A stretch of DNA of 64,000 nt from Methylocystis sp. Sn-Cys (GCF_016745395.1 NZ_JAERVJ010000008.1:124001-188000); one strand, 5' to 3'. Positions 33,336-42,601 are shown, numbered from the stretch's first letter. The notes: generated from the sequence alone by a model not told the origin. Made by a program: numbers and translations.

Positions 33336-35234
33336 CTATGCGACCTTGGCGATCAGCGCCGACAGACGCTTGGCGAAGGCCGCCGGATCGACAGGCGCCT
33401 CGCCGTCGGCGACGCGCGCGAGATCGAGCAGGAGATGCAGCCCATCGGCCGCGCCCTCTCGACCCTTCTCACGCAGGCTCGCCGCCAGCGCCGCGACGGC
33501 GGGATGCTTGGCGTTGATCTCCAGCACCGGCTTGCCGAAAAGCCCCTTCTGTCCGGTTTCGGCGAGAATGCGCGCAAGCTGCCGGTCGAGGCCCTTTTCG
33601 GACGCAACGAGACAGGCGGCGCTTTCGGTCAGCCGCGTCGAGACGCGCACGTCCTCGACGGCGTCCGACAAGGTCTCCTTGAGCGCGGCGACGAGATCGC
33701 CCACATCGGCGGCCGGCGGGGTTTCCTCCTTGCTCTCGTCGAGCAGGGCAATGGCGTCGATGTCCGCCGCGCCCTGAGTCACGGATTTGAACGGCTTGCC
33801 GTCGAACCCGAGCGCGTTCGTCACCCAGAAGGCGTCCACGGCGTCGTCGAGCAGCAGAACCTCGACGCCTCTCGCGCGGAAGCCTTCGAGCTGGGGACTC
33901 GTCGCCAGACGCTTCGCGTCGTCGCCGGTGATGTAATAGATGGCTGTCTGATTCTCGCGCAGGTCGGCGACGTAATCTTTCAGCGTGCGCGTCTCGCCGT
34001 CGGATTTGTTCGAGGTGAACCGTGCAATCGCGAAGAGATCGTCGCGGCGGCTCGGGTCTTCGTGCAGGCCTTCTTTCAGCACAGAGCCGAAGTTTTCCCA
34101 CACTGTCGCGAATTTCTCGGGCTCGTTCTCGGCAAGCTTTTTGAGCTCCTGGAGGAGACGCGTCGCGACCGCCTTGCCGATCGAGGCGATGACGGGGCTC
34201 TTTTGCACCATCTCGCGCGAGACATTGAGGGGAATGTCCGCGCTATCGACCACGAGCCGCACGAAGCGTAGCCAGGCCGGCAGAAGCTCGACGTCGCGCG
34301 AGATGAGCACGCGGCGCACGTAAAGCTTCGACTTGCTCTTGCGGGAGGGCTCGAAGAGGTCGAACGGACGCGAGCCAGGCACGAAGGCGAGCACCGTATA
34401 TTCGGTGCGGCCCTCCGCGCGCCAATGCACCGTCAGCGCCGGCTCGTCGAAGGAGCCCGAGAGCTGTCGGTAGAAGTCCGTGTACTGCTCCTCGGTGATC
34501 TCCGACTTCGGCTTGGTCCAGAGCGCTTGACCGTCGGCGATTCGGCGCGGCTCCTTGCCAGGCTCCTCGATGAGGTCGATCGGCGTCGAGACAGCGCCGG
34601 AATGTTCGCGCACGATGTTCTCGATGCGCCAGGGCTCGAGAAATTCGTCGGATTCAGCGTTGAGATGCAGCGTCACGCGCGCGCCGACCTTGGGCGCGTC
34701 GTCGAGCGCGAGCGGCGCAATCGAATAGGTTCCCTTGCCTTGCGACGACCAGAGCCAGGCTTGGTCATCGCCCGCGCGCCGCGTGGCGACCTCGACCAGA
34801 TCGGCGACCATGAAGACGGAATAAAAGCCGACGCCGAACCGACCGATCAGCGACGCGCCTTCCCCGGCGCCCTCCTGGCCGAGCTTATCCAAAAAGGCGC
34901 GCGTGCCGGAATTGGCGATGGCGCCGAGCGCGCTGATAAGCTCGTCATGCGACATGCCGACGCCATTGTCGGCGACGGTGAGCTGGCGCTTTTCCTTATC
35001 GAGCGCGATGGTGACCAGCGGCGCGCCGGCCTCGGCCGCGAGCCTCTCGTCGGAGAGTGATTCGTAGCGCAGCTTCTCGCAGGCGTCGGCGGCGTTCGAA
35101 ATAAGCTCGCGAAGGAAAACCTCGCGTTCCGAATAGACGGAATGCGTCATTAGCTCGAGAAGCTGCGCGACATCCGCTTCGAAGCCGAACTGAGCGGCTT
35201 GCGGCGCTTCGGCAGTAACAGCGTCTTTGGTCAT
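33336..35234 (-). CDS. htpG: Molecular chaperone HtpG (bacterial Hsp90)
   Basis: 632 residues from ATG 35234 with GGAG 5 bp upstream. All Hsp90 parts are present: the GHKL ATPase domain with ELISNAADACEKLRY, VADNGVGMSHDEL and SLIGRFGVGFYSVFMVAD; middle domain with YVRRVLISRD and LPLNVSRE-like IPLNVSREMVQ; C-terminal dimerisation domain. The family usually stands alone and is heat-induced. I looked for an RpoH-type promoter upstream and did not find a convincing one. The frame is open far upstream (to 35765), but that region is not HtpG. Confidence 0.95.
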   Translation of the reverse strand: MTKDAVTAEAPQAAQFGFEADVAQLLELMTHSVYSEREVFLRELISNAADACEKLRYESLSDERLAAEAGAPLVTIALDKEKRQLTVADNGVGMSHDELISALGAIANSGTRAFLDKLGQEGAGEGASLIGRFGVGFYSVFMVADLVEVATRRAGDDQAWLWSSQGKGTYSIAPLALDDAPKVGARVTLHLNAESDEFLEPWRIENIVREHSGAVSTPIDLIEEPGKEPRRIADGQALWTKPKSEITEEQYTDFYRQLSGSFDEPALTVHWRAEGRTEYTVLAFVPGSRPFDLFEPSRKSKSKLYVRRVLISRDVELLPAWLRFVRLVVDSADIPLNVSREMVQKSPVIASIGKAVATRLLQELKKLAENEPEKFATVWENFGSVLKEGLHEDPSRRDDLFAIARFTSNKSDGETRTLKDYVADLRENQTAIYYITGDDAKRLATSPQLEGFRARGVEVLLLDDAVDAFWVTNALGFDGKPFKSVTQGAADIDAIALLDESKEETPPAADVGDLVAALKETLSDAVEDVRVSTRLTESAACLVASEKGLDRQLARILAETGQKGLFGKPVLEINAKHPAVAALAASLREKGREGAADGLHLLLDLARVADGEAPVDPAAFAKRLSALIAKVA

Positions 35235-35675
35235 GAGTGCTCCAAATCGGTCAGGCTCCGGCGCGGGAGTCCTGATTAAAAAGGCAAAAAGGGCGGCCTT
35301 GCGGCGCGCTGCTTGAGTTTGGCATTTGTCCAAAAATTGCAAGGGGACAGCGGTCAAAAGACAGGGCCGGCGCGGGATTTCTCCCGGCCGGCCCGTCATC
35401 ACCGGACCTGTTGCGACTTGAGAACGCGCGATCCCGGGGGGCTGGGGGGCTGACGAAAACCGGAAAAGCGCGCCGAAGCCGGTCGCGGCAATGAGAAGAA
35501 ATATTGGGCTAGCCGTTTGACGCGCAAGGGGCCCAATGCAGGCTAAATTGTGATTAATGACTGTAGGTGCCGAGGTTAAGGCGCGGAAGCCCTTTAATAT
35601 GTCGCGTCGATGACAAACAACGCTTGCCCCGCAGCCCGCATCGCGCGAACATAATGGCAAGCTTGGAGAACATGC
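35235..35675. promoter_or_regulatory. Divergent intergenic region between htpG and DUF2794
   Basis: 441 bp with no gene that I can support. Contains a GC-rich imperfect palindrome (GGGCCGGCGCGGGATTTCTCCCGGCCGGCCC region, about 35366-35396). Must contain the promoters of both flanking genes; no sigma-factor consensus is clear enough to place. Confidence 0.35.
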
Positions 35676-36095
35676 ATGGCGGAGTCGGAGACGACGGAGC
35701 CCAGCCGTTCCCGCCCAGCCTTTGTGGTGGTGGGCGGCTCCGGACGCTCGGGGCAGGGGGACCACGCGAAGGGGGCGGAGAACCGGGCGGCGGCGCAGGT
35801 CTCGTTCGACCGGCGCGAGCTCAACGCCCTGTTCAATCTCTACGGCGCCAAGGTCGCCGCCGGCGAGTGGCGCGATTACGCGCTGGACTTCACGCCCGCC
35901 AAGGCGGTTTTCTCGATTTTCCGGCGGACCAGCGAAGCGCCGCTATATCGAATCGAAAAAAATCCTGAGCTGGCGCGCAAGCAGGGGGCCTATGCGGTGA
36001 TCGCCGCCGGCGGGCTCGTTATGCGGCGTGGGCACGACCTCGCGCGCGTTTTGCGCGTGCTCGACAAGGGGCTGCGCATCGTCGGCGCGGAATAG
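35676..36095 (+). CDS. DUF2794 conserved protein
   Basis: 139 residues from ATG 35676 (TTGGAG 8 bp upstream). After a variable polar N-terminus of about 40 residues comes the conserved core VSFDRRELNALFNLYGAKVAAGEWRDYALDF, AVFSIFRR, PLYRIEKNPELARKQGAYAV and MRRGHDLARVLRVLDK. This family is almost confined to alphaproteobacteria and has no known function; no catalytic motif, signal or membrane segment is visible. Confidence 0.85.
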   Translation: MAESETTEPSRSRPAFVVVGGSGRSGQGDHAKGAENRAAAQVSFDRRELNALFNLYGAKVAAGEWRDYALDFTPAKAVFSIFRRTSEAPLYRIEKNPELARKQGAYAVIAAGGLVMRRGHDLARVLRVLDKGLRIVGAE

Positions 36096-36105
36096 GCCAA
36101 TAAAA

Positions 36106-36127
36106 AAGCCCCGCTCGCGCGGGGCTT
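36106..36127 (-). terminator. Intrinsic terminator of the Bax-inhibitor-1 family gene
   Basis: Perfect 9-bp stem AAGCCCCGC (36106-36114) and GCGGGGCTT (36119-36127) with a TCGC loop; on the minus strand it runs into a T-rich tail (complement of 36101-36107). It lies between two convergent genes and may also stop the DUF2794 transcript. Confidence 0.85.
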
Positions 36128-36158
36128 CTCCGGATCGGGCTTAGGCCGCCTCAAAGCG

Positions 36159-36929
36159 TCAGTCGTTGCGCTGACCGAAGAGATACAGCAGCGACTGGAA
36201 CATGTTGATGAAGTCGAGGTAGAGCGACAGCGCGCCGAAGACGCTCTTTTTCTGCGCTACTTCGTAACCATCGCCCTCGTAATACATGTCCTTGATGTTC
36301 TGCGTGTCCCAGGCGGTGAGGCCCGAGAAGATCAGCACCGACAGGATCGACAGCGCGAACTGAAGGCCGCTGGAGTGCAGGAACAAATTGACGAGGCCGG
36401 CGATAACGAGCCCCCACACGCCCATGACCAGGAAGGAGCCGAAGGCCGAGAGGTCGCGCTTCGTTATATAGCCGTAGATGCTGAGGCCGCCGAAGGCCGC
36501 CGCCGTGATGAAGAAGACGCGGGCGACCGAAACGCCGGTGTAGACCAGCAGGATCGACGACATCGACAGGCCCATCAACGCCGAGAAGGCGAGGAACAGG
36601 TTACGCGCCGTCGCCGCCGACATGGTCTGGGCGCGCGCGCCGATCAGGAAGACGAAAGCGAGCGGCGATAGCATCACCACCCAGCGCAGCGGCGAGAGAT
36701 AGAGCGCCTGGCCGAAGGACGACAGAGCCACCAGCTTGCCGCCGACGAATTGCGGCTCCGCGAGCATATAGGTGCCCAGCGCCACGAGGCCGGTCACGGC
36801 GAGGCCCAGCGTCATGTAATTGTAGACGCCCAGCATATAGCCGCGCAGGCCTTCGTCGATCTCGGCCGTGGTCGACCGGGCGACCCCGCGGCCGTAGCCG
36901 AAGTTCGAGTTGCGGTCGTAATATGACAT
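36159..36929 (-). CDS. Bax inhibitor-1/YccA-family membrane protein
   Basis: 256 residues, seven hydrophobic segments after a 30-residue soluble head (MSYYDRNSNFGYGRGVARSTTAEIDEGLRGYM). The family's C-terminal features are present: FSGLTAWDTQNIKDMYY and LSLYLDFINMFQSLLYLFG. Relatives include YccA, which binds the FtsH protease, and BsYetJ, a pH-dependent calcium leak channel; the acidic pair used for gating is plausible in the D-x-Q and L-D-F-I-N segments. ATG 36929 has AGAGGAT 6 bp upstream. Confidence 0.9.
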   Translation of the reverse strand: MSYYDRNSNFGYGRGVARSTTAEIDEGLRGYMLGVYNYMTLGLAVTGLVALGTYMLAEPQFVGGKLVALSSFGQALYLSPLRWVVMLSPLAFVFLIGARAQTMSAATARNLFLAFSALMGLSMSSILLVYTGVSVARVFFITAAAFGGLSIYGYITKRDLSAFGSFLVMGVWGLVIAGLVNLFLHSSGLQFALSILSVLIFSGLTAWDTQNIKDMYYEGDGYEVAQKKSVFGALSLYLDFINMFQSLLYLFGQRND

Positions 36930-37510
36930 AGCGATCCTCTCGATCTCCCAAGGCCGGCGCGGACGGATTTCCGACCATCGCTCGTAGCCTCAACCATTAT
37001 GGCTGAGTGCAATATGGCTTGGCCCGATTTGGGTGGCAAGGCGCGCCTGGATGAACTCTTGTTAAGGTGGCGCGAGGATTAATGGAAAGTAGAGAACAGG
37101 CTTGGCGTCCCGCCGCTCGCCAGGAAACGCCCCGGATCCGTCATTGCGAGCGATCAGGGCCGCGTCGCAACTCCCGATCGCTTCGTCGCTTTGCCCCGCA
37201 ATGACGGCTGCGCCGCCGGTTCGGGCTTTTTTTTGTGCGGTTGCGAAAGGCGCAAGCGCCGTGCCAGGAGCCCTCGACTTCCCCTGCGCCCCCGGGCGTC
37301 CAGGCGGTTTCGAGGGGAAAAACGCGCGGCCAGCCATGGTGCGAAGCCGCATAGATGACTGATTGTCGCACCCTTGCCGTTCAAACGGATTACGCTAACA
37401 TCGAGGGAAGGGCGTCGCCCGGCTTCCCGCCGGAGCGGCGGGATTGCGCGGCGCAATGCGGATGTCCCGGGAGTCGCGTGTCTTTGCCGCACGAGGACCA
37501 GGAGGAGAAG
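36930..37510. repeat. Intergenic region with a palindromic repeat (relative of the composite repeats)
   Basis: 581 bp between divergent genes. About 37138-37208 holds an imperfect palindrome whose outer arms are CGTCATTGCGAGCGAT and its complement within CGCTTTGCCCCGCAATGACGG, the same outer sequence seen in copies A and B. The rest (36930-37130 and 37210-37500) shows no gene. The open frame running from 37355 into the next gene is not supported before 37511. Confidence 0.55.
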
Positions 37511-38290
37511 ATGAGTGATGACGCGCCGACGTCGTTTCATAGCTACATGAGGCTGCTCAGAACTTTTGCGGCCGCCGGCGCTCTGGCTTTCACAGGGCTC
37601 TTCGCCGCGCCGGCAGAGGCGCATGGGCGCCTGGGCGCCGCCGAAGGCCGCTGCCGGCTGTACATCGGCCCCGACGTCATGAACTTCACGGGCTATTTGC
37701 CCGAGGCCTCGAAAAACGAGTTCTGCGAGGACATCCCCGCGACCGGCCCGATCATCATGGTGCTCGACGCGGAGCAGCAAGAGCTCCGCGACATGAAGAT
37801 CGAGATACGTATCGTCAAGGACGTGGGCGGCCCGGAAAAAGAGAACGAGAATCTCGAGGCGGCGACCGTCGCCTACCAGCCGCCCAAGCTCTATCCAACC
37901 GGTACGGTGAATTTCGAGCACACCTTCAAGGAGGGCGGCTATTTCGTCGGCATCGTGACCGTGACCGGCGACCACGGCGAGCAATGGGTGTCGCGCTTTC
38001 CTTTCTCGGTCGATCGCACTTTTATGCGCGATCTGCCGATCTATCTGACGCTTGGCCTTGGCGTCGTCGCCGCTTTCCTCATTTATCTCGTGCATCGCGG
38101 CCGCAAGCCGCCGCCGCAGATCGCCACCGCCGCCGCGGCTTTCAAGACGCCGCCGCTGCCGCCGATCGACGGCCCCGACCCGGACGCGGACCCGTCCCGA
38201 GAGACGGTTGAAGAAGAGGCGGCCGAGACCGACGGAGAAAAAGCCGAGGAACGGGACGAGACCGACAGATACAGCACCGCCGCAGAATAG
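37511..38290 (+). CDS. Exported membrane-anchored protein, predicted N-terminal histidine, CopC-like features
   Basis: 259 residues from ATG 37511 behind GGAGGAGAAG. A signal peptide (about 13-37) ends FAAPAEA, predicting a mature chain that begins His38-Gly-Arg. A beta-rich periplasmic domain follows (about 38-170) with Cys48 and Cys72, then GGYFVGIVTVTGDHGEQWVSRFPFSV, close in pattern to the last strands of CopC-type copper proteins (...SADGH...G.F.F.V) with His155 at the matching place. A membrane helix (about 174-194) and an acidic 60-residue cytoplasmic tail finish it. I do not recognise the named family; copper binding through His38/His155 is an inference. Confidence 0.6.
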   Translation: MSDDAPTSFHSYMRLLRTFAAAGALAFTGLFAAPAEAHGRLGAAEGRCRLYIGPDVMNFTGYLPEASKNEFCEDIPATGPIIMVLDAEQQELRDMKIEIRIVKDVGGPEKENENLEAATVAYQPPKLYPTGTVNFEHTFKEGGYFVGIVTVTGDHGEQWVSRFPFSVDRTFMRDLPIYLTLGLGVVAAFLIYLVHRGRKPPPQIATAAAAFKTPPLPPIDGPDPDADPSRETVEEEAAETDGEKAEERDETDRYSTAAE

Positions 38291-38302
38291 GCCGTCATCA
38301 TG

Positions 38303-38333
38303 TAAGTCCGCCGTTTTCCAAACGGCGGACTTA
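38303..38333. terminator. Hairpin between convergent genes
   Basis: Perfect 14-bp stem TAAGTCCGCCGTTT (38303-38316) and AAACGGCGGACTTA (38320-38333) with a 3-base loop, 12 bp after one stop and 10 bp after the other. No T-run on either side, so it may end transcription weakly or protect both 3' ends. Confidence 0.7.
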
Positions 38334-38343
38334 GCAAATCGAG

Positions 38344-39156
38344 CTATTCGCCGCCGCCGTCGATTTGGCGGCCGATGATGGCGATGGCTCTTTCATAAAC
38401 CGAGGCGGCGTTCCATGCCTGGATCGCCTCGAAATTGGGCTCTCCCGGCTGATAGCCCGCCCCCGCGCGCCAGCCATGCGCGTGCAGGAAATTCGCCGTG
38501 GACATCAGCGCCGCCGAGGCGTTGTCCAGATTGCCGACGCCATATTGCAGAATGTTCTTGGGCAGAAACTGCGTCTGGCCAATCTCGCCATGCATGGAGC
38601 CGCGGGCGCTGGCGGACAGTCTCCCATTGTCGATCAGCTCGAGGGCGGCGTAGAGCTGATCTGTGAAATAGTCCGACCGCCGGCAGTCATAGGCGAGCGT
38701 CGCCACGGCGGAGAGCGCGTGCTGATTGCCATGCACCGCGCCGAAACCCGTCTCCATGCCCCAAATCGCCAAAAGCGGGCCCGGCGGCACGCCATAGCGG
38801 CTCTGGATCGAGGAGAAGAGCGCGGCCTGCGAATGTTTGAGCTGGCGTCCGCGCGCGACAATGGCCGAGGCGCCGCGCTTCGTCATGAAGGCTTCCAGCG
38901 AGAGATGAAAGCTCTTCTGGCCGCGATCCGCGCCGATCGTCGGGGAGTTGTAATGGGTGTCCATGAGGGCGTCGATGCCCGCGGCGCCGACGCGCCCGCG
39001 CGCTTCCTCGGCGAACGCCTGTTTCCACGCCTCGAAGCCGCCCGCGCCATTGCCGCATCGCGCCGCCTGAGCCGGCGCCGCCGCGCCGAGCGCTCCGATA
39101 ACAAGCGTCGCCGCCAAAAACTTAGCGGCGGCGCGGCTTGTCGATAATCTCTTCAT
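38344..39156 (-). CDS. Lytic murein transglycosylase (MltB/SLT2 family)
   Basis: 270 residues from ATG 39156 with GAGGAGGAGG upstream. A signal peptide of about 31 residues ends APAQAARC. The SLT2 domain shows FEAWKQAFAEEARGRG-like start, catalytic Glu in LAIWGMETGFGAVHGN, SARGSMHGEIGQTQFLPKN and NFLHAHGWRAGAGY, NAASVYERAIAII. The enzyme cleaves the MurNAc-GlcNAc bond to give 1,6-anhydro ends in the periplasm. The residue after the signal is Cys, but the local sequence AARC is not a good lipobox, so it is likely soluble. Confidence 0.9.
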   Translation of the reverse strand: MKRLSTSRAAAKFLAATLVIGALGAAAPAQAARCGNGAGGFEAWKQAFAEEARGRVGAAGIDALMDTHYNSPTIGADRGQKSFHLSLEAFMTKRGASAIVARGRQLKHSQAALFSSIQSRYGVPPGPLLAIWGMETGFGAVHGNQHALSAVATLAYDCRRSDYFTDQLYAALELIDNGRLSASARGSMHGEIGQTQFLPKNILQYGVGNLDNASAALMSTANFLHAHGWRAGAGYQPGEPNFEAIQAWNAASVYERAIAIIGRQIDGGGE

Positions 39157-39326
39157 CGGCCTCCTCCTCGGGCTCTCCGAAACGCCAGGGAGCCTAAACA
39201 TATTTGACAATGCGGCAAGCTTACGAGCGAGCGCTCGAATGTTCGTATATTGTTCTTGCGCGATCAAGCCCCGAAAGTTAATTTAGCTCTGTTTCAGGCG
39301 GCCGGTGGTTTTCTGGGAGCATTGCT

Positions 39327-40865
39327 ATGGCGGTCAGGGTGGCGACGGTCGCTTTCGAAGGCGTCGAAGCGCGCCCGGTGGACGTCCAGGTCCAGATTGC
39401 GCCCGGCTCGGTCGTCTTCAATGTCGTGGGCCTCGGCGACAAGGCTGTCGCCGAATCGCGTGAGCGGGTGCGGGCGGCGCTCATCGCCTCCGGCCTCGCC
39501 CTGCCCGCCAGGCGCATCACCGTAAATCTCGCTCCCGCCGACATGCCCAAGGAGGGCAGCCATTATGATCTGCCTATCGCGCTGGGGGTGATGGCGGCCA
39601 TTGGCGCGATCCCGGCCGATGCGCTGGAAGGCTTTGTCGTCCTCGGCGAGCTCGCGCTCGACGGGACGCTGACGCCTGTCGCCGGCGTGCTCCCGGCCGC
39701 GGTGGCGGCCAATGCGCGGGGGCAGGGGCTGATTTGCCCCAAGGAATGCGGGCCGGAAGCCGCCTGGGCCTCCGGAGAGATGGAGGTGCTCGCGCCGCGC
39801 TCGCTCATTCAGCTCGTCAATCATGTCAAAGGAACGCAGGTCTTGGCCCGGCCCGAGCCGGCGGTGCGCGCACGGGCCGCCGATCTTCCCGATCTTGCCG
39901 ACATCAAAGGGCAGGAGAGCGCCAAGCGGGCGTTGGAAATCGCCGCGGCTGGAGGCCACAATCTGCTGATGAGCGGGCCGCCGGGGGCGGGCAAATCCAT
40001 GCTCGCCGCAAGGCTCCCGTCGATCCTGCCGCCGCTGACGCCGCGCGAGCTGCTCGAAGTCTCCATGATCCATTCGGTGGCGGGGCAGATCGCCGGCGGC
40101 GAGCTGACCGACCGGCGGCCGTTTCGCGCGCCGCATCATTCCGCTTCCATGGCCGCTCTCGTCGGCGGCGGAACCCACGCGAAGCCCGGCGAAATTTCGC
40201 TCGCCCACAATGGCGTGCTCTTCCTCGACGAATTGCCGGAGTTCCAGCCGCAGGTTCTCGACAGTCTGCGCCAGCCGCTCGAAACTGGCGAGGTCGCCAT
40301 CGCGCGCGCCAATCATCGGGCGGTTTATCCCGCGCGTTTCCAGCTTGTCGCGGCGATGAACCCCTGCCGTTGCGGCCACGCGCTCGATCCCGGCTTCGCC
40401 TGCCGCCGGCAGCCCAATGAACGGTGCGTGGCGCAATATCAGGCGCGTCTGTCCGGGCCGCTGCTCGACCGTTTCGATCTCCAAATCGAGGCGCCCGCTG
40501 TCAGCGCCGCCGATCTTGTCCTGCCGCCGCCGGCCGAAGGCTCGCGCGAGGTCGCGGCGCGCGTCGCTCGCGCCCGCGCCTTGCAGCGGGAGCGTTACGA
40601 GGCGTTGGGACTGCCGGGCGTCCTCGCCAACGCCGCTGCGCCTGCGTCGGTCATCGAGCGGGTGGCGCAGCTCGACGGCCCGGGGACTGCGCTGATCCGG
40701 GACGCGTCGGATCGTTTCGCCCTGAGCGCGCGCGGCTTCCATCGCGTATTGAAACTCGCCCGCACCATCGCCGATCTCGATGGCGCCGAACGGATTGCGC
40801 GCGCGCATCTTGCCGAGGCGCTCTCCTATCGTGCGGGTCTGGCGGCGCGGCGGGTCGCGGCATGA
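39327..40865 (+). CDS. comM: YifB/ComM-family Mg-chelatase-like AAA+ ATPase
   Basis: 512 residues. N-terminal Lon-protease-like domain (VSTVAFEGVEARPVDVQVQI-type start, DLPIALGVMAAIGAIP), then the AAA+ module with Walker A SGPPGAGKSMLAARLPSILPP (about 213-225), the ComM signature FRAPHHSASMAALVGGG, Walker B VLFLDELPEF and the cysteine-bearing segment NPCRCGHALDPGFACR. C-terminal Mg-chelatase domain SARGFHRVLKLARTIADLDG. ComM is a hexameric branch-migration helicase used in natural transformation and recombination; it is widely conserved also in non-competent bacteria. The last four bases overlap the kinase start. Confidence 0.93.
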   Translation: MAVRVATVAFEGVEARPVDVQVQIAPGSVVFNVVGLGDKAVAESRERVRAALIASGLALPARRITVNLAPADMPKEGSHYDLPIALGVMAAIGAIPADALEGFVVLGELALDGTLTPVAGVLPAAVAANARGQGLICPKECGPEAAWASGEMEVLAPRSLIQLVNHVKGTQVLARPEPAVRARAADLPDLADIKGQESAKRALEIAAAGGHNLLMSGPPGAGKSMLAARLPSILPPLTPRELLEVSMIHSVAGQIAGGELTDRRPFRAPHHSASMAALVGGGTHAKPGEISLAHNGVLFLDELPEFQPQVLDSLRQPLETGEVAIARANHRAVYPARFQLVAAMNPCRCGHALDPGFACRRQPNERCVAQYQARLSGPLLDRFDLQIEAPAVSAADLVLPPPAEGSREVAARVARARALQRERYEALGLPGVLANAAAPASVIERVAQLDGPGTALIRDASDRFALSARGFHRVLKLARTIADLDGAERIARAHLAEALSYRAGLAARRVAA

Positions 40866-42571
40866 GCGCTGTGGAGATTGTGGCTCTCATCGCCGCTGTG
40901 GCGCTGCTCGGGGGCGCGGTTTTCGGCGCCTTGCGCAGGAGCCAGCGCGGCGTGCGCGAGGCGGAGCTCGAAAAGCTGCGGGATGAAATCTGGGAGCTGC
41001 GCGCCGCGGCGGCCGAGCGCGATAAGGCCGAGGCCGCGAGTCTGGCCAAATCCCGCTTTCTTGCGACCGTCAGCCACGAAATTCGCACGCCCCTCAATGG
41101 GGTGATGGGGCTCGCGCAGCTTCTTGCGATGACGCGGCTCGACGCGGAGCAGGCGAGCTACGTCGAGGCTATCGGCGATTCCAGCCGGTCGCTTGCTCAG
41201 CTCATCGACGACATCCTCGACTTCTCCAAGATCGAAGCCGGCAAATTGGACTTGCGCCGCGAGACCTTTGCATTGGCGCCGCTCGTCGAGGGCGTCGTCG
41301 AGCTGCTGGCGCCGCGCGCTTTCGCCAAAGGGTTGGAGATCGCAAGCGTTGTCGAGCAGGATGCGCCGCGAATGATCGAGGGCGATCCCTCGCGGCTGCG
41401 ACAGGTGCTGGTCAATCTTATCGGCAACGCCATCAACTTCACCGTGCGCGGCGGCGTCGGCGTGCGGGTTGCGCGTGACGGCGCCTTATTGCGAATCGAC
41501 GTGCGCGATACGGGGCCGGGCGTTCCCGAGTCCGCGCGCGAGGCGATCTTCGAGGAATTCGAGCAGGGCGACGCCTCCGCGACGCGCCGCCAGGGCGGGA
41601 CGGGATTGGGGCTCGCCATTTCCCGCCGTCTCGTAAGCCTGATGGGCGGCGCGCTGTCGCTCGCGCAGACGTCGAGCAATGGGTCGACCTTCGCCTTCAC
41701 GTTGCCGATCTCAATAAGCGCTCCGGAAACGCCGTCGAGGCCGCTTGCCGGTCTGCGGGTTCTGCTCGTCGACGACAGCTCGTTCGAAGCGCCGTTTCTC
41801 GCTGAGAGCCTGAGGTCGGCGGGCGGCATTGCCGAGGTTGCCGCAAATCTGCAGGCGGGGCTGACGCTTATCTCAGCGGCTGCGCCATATGAGGCGATCA
41901 TCGTCGATTGCGCGCTGGGATCGGAGGATGTCGCGCAACTTGCGGCGGCGGCGCGCGCGGCAGGCGTGCGGCGCCGGTTTCTCCTCTTCTCGCCCTTGGA
42001 GCGGCGGGCCTTCGGCGAAGCGGCGCTACGCGATTTCGACGGCTGGCTCGTCAAGCCCGTGCGCAGCGCCTCGCTCGTCGCGCGGCTGTCCAAAGAGCGG
42101 GCCGATGCGCCAGCGCCTGCCGCAGCGCAGCCGATCCGCGCGCTCGAGGGCGCGAGGGCGCTCATTGCCGAGGACAATGACGTCAACGCCCTGATTCTCT
42201 CGCGGCATCTCGCGAAGCTCGGCGCGGCGGCGACCCGCGCCCATACTGGCGCCGAGGCGGTCGCGCTTGTGACGGCGGCGATCGAAGCAGGTTCGGCCGG
42301 CCGCTATGACGTCGTCATTATGGATCTCTTCATGCCCGAACTCGACGGGCGCGAAGCGACGCGGCGAATCCGTGAGGCCGAAGCGCGCGCCCGGGCGCCG
42401 CGCACGCCGATCCTTGCCTTGACGGCGAGCGCGCAGGCGGAGGACGAGCGCGCGGCCCGCGCCGCCGGCGTCGACGGCTTTCTCACCAAACCGGTCGATT
42501 TCGCCGTGCTCGCCGCAACGATCGAGGAGCTCCGGCTTACGCCATGCGGCGTCGAACGCCGCGGCGGGTAG
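40862..42571 (+). CDS. Membrane-anchored hybrid histidine kinase with two receiver domains
   Basis: 569 residues from ATG 40862 (ATGA overlap with comM). One N-terminal membrane helix (3-24), a short coiled coil, HisKA with His72 in LATVSHEIRTPLNG, HATPase with NLIGNAINFT, DTGPGVPES and GGTGLGLAIS (about 190-290), then two receivers. Receiver 1 (about 300-410) keeps the DDS pair, Asp349 and a LVKPV lysine but has an unusual IIVDCALGSEDV loop; receiver 2 (about 435-560) is canonical (AEDNDVN, Asp488 in VVIMDLFMPELDG, LTAS, TKPV). There is no sensory domain beyond the helix. Coupling to comM is curious; the target is unknown. Confidence 0.9.
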   Translation: MSAVEIVALIAAVALLGGAVFGALRRSQRGVREAELEKLRDEIWELRAAAAERDKAEAASLAKSRFLATVSHEIRTPLNGVMGLAQLLAMTRLDAEQASYVEAIGDSSRSLAQLIDDILDFSKIEAGKLDLRRETFALAPLVEGVVELLAPRAFAKGLEIASVVEQDAPRMIEGDPSRLRQVLVNLIGNAINFTVRGGVGVRVARDGALLRIDVRDTGPGVPESAREAIFEEFEQGDASATRRQGGTGLGLAISRRLVSLMGGALSLAQTSSNGSTFAFTLPISISAPETPSRPLAGLRVLLVDDSSFEAPFLAESLRSAGGIAEVAANLQAGLTLISAAAPYEAIIVDCALGSEDVAQLAAAARAAGVRRRFLLFSPLERRAFGEAALRDFDGWLVKPVRSASLVARLSKERADAPAPAAAQPIRALEGARALIAEDNDVNALILSRHLAKLGAAATRAHTGAEAVALVTAAIEAGSAGRYDVVIMDLFMPELDGREATRRIREAEARARAPRTPILALTASAQAEDERAARAAGVDGFLTKPVDFAVLAATIEELRLTPCGVERRGG

Positions 42572-42601
42572 ACCGGTGGAGACGCGCCCCGCTCACGCGC
42601 C

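Noticed and set aside
35235-35400. RpoH-type or CIRCE heat-shock element before htpG
   Set aside because: A CCCTTG box occurs on the minus strand, but no matching -10 element at the right distance; GAGTGCT near the start is only half a CIRCE site.
39294-40808. 504-codon minus-strand frame antisense to comM, and a similar one antisense to lpdA (47184-48698)
   Set aside because: Both lie entirely over well-conserved genes and show no motif.
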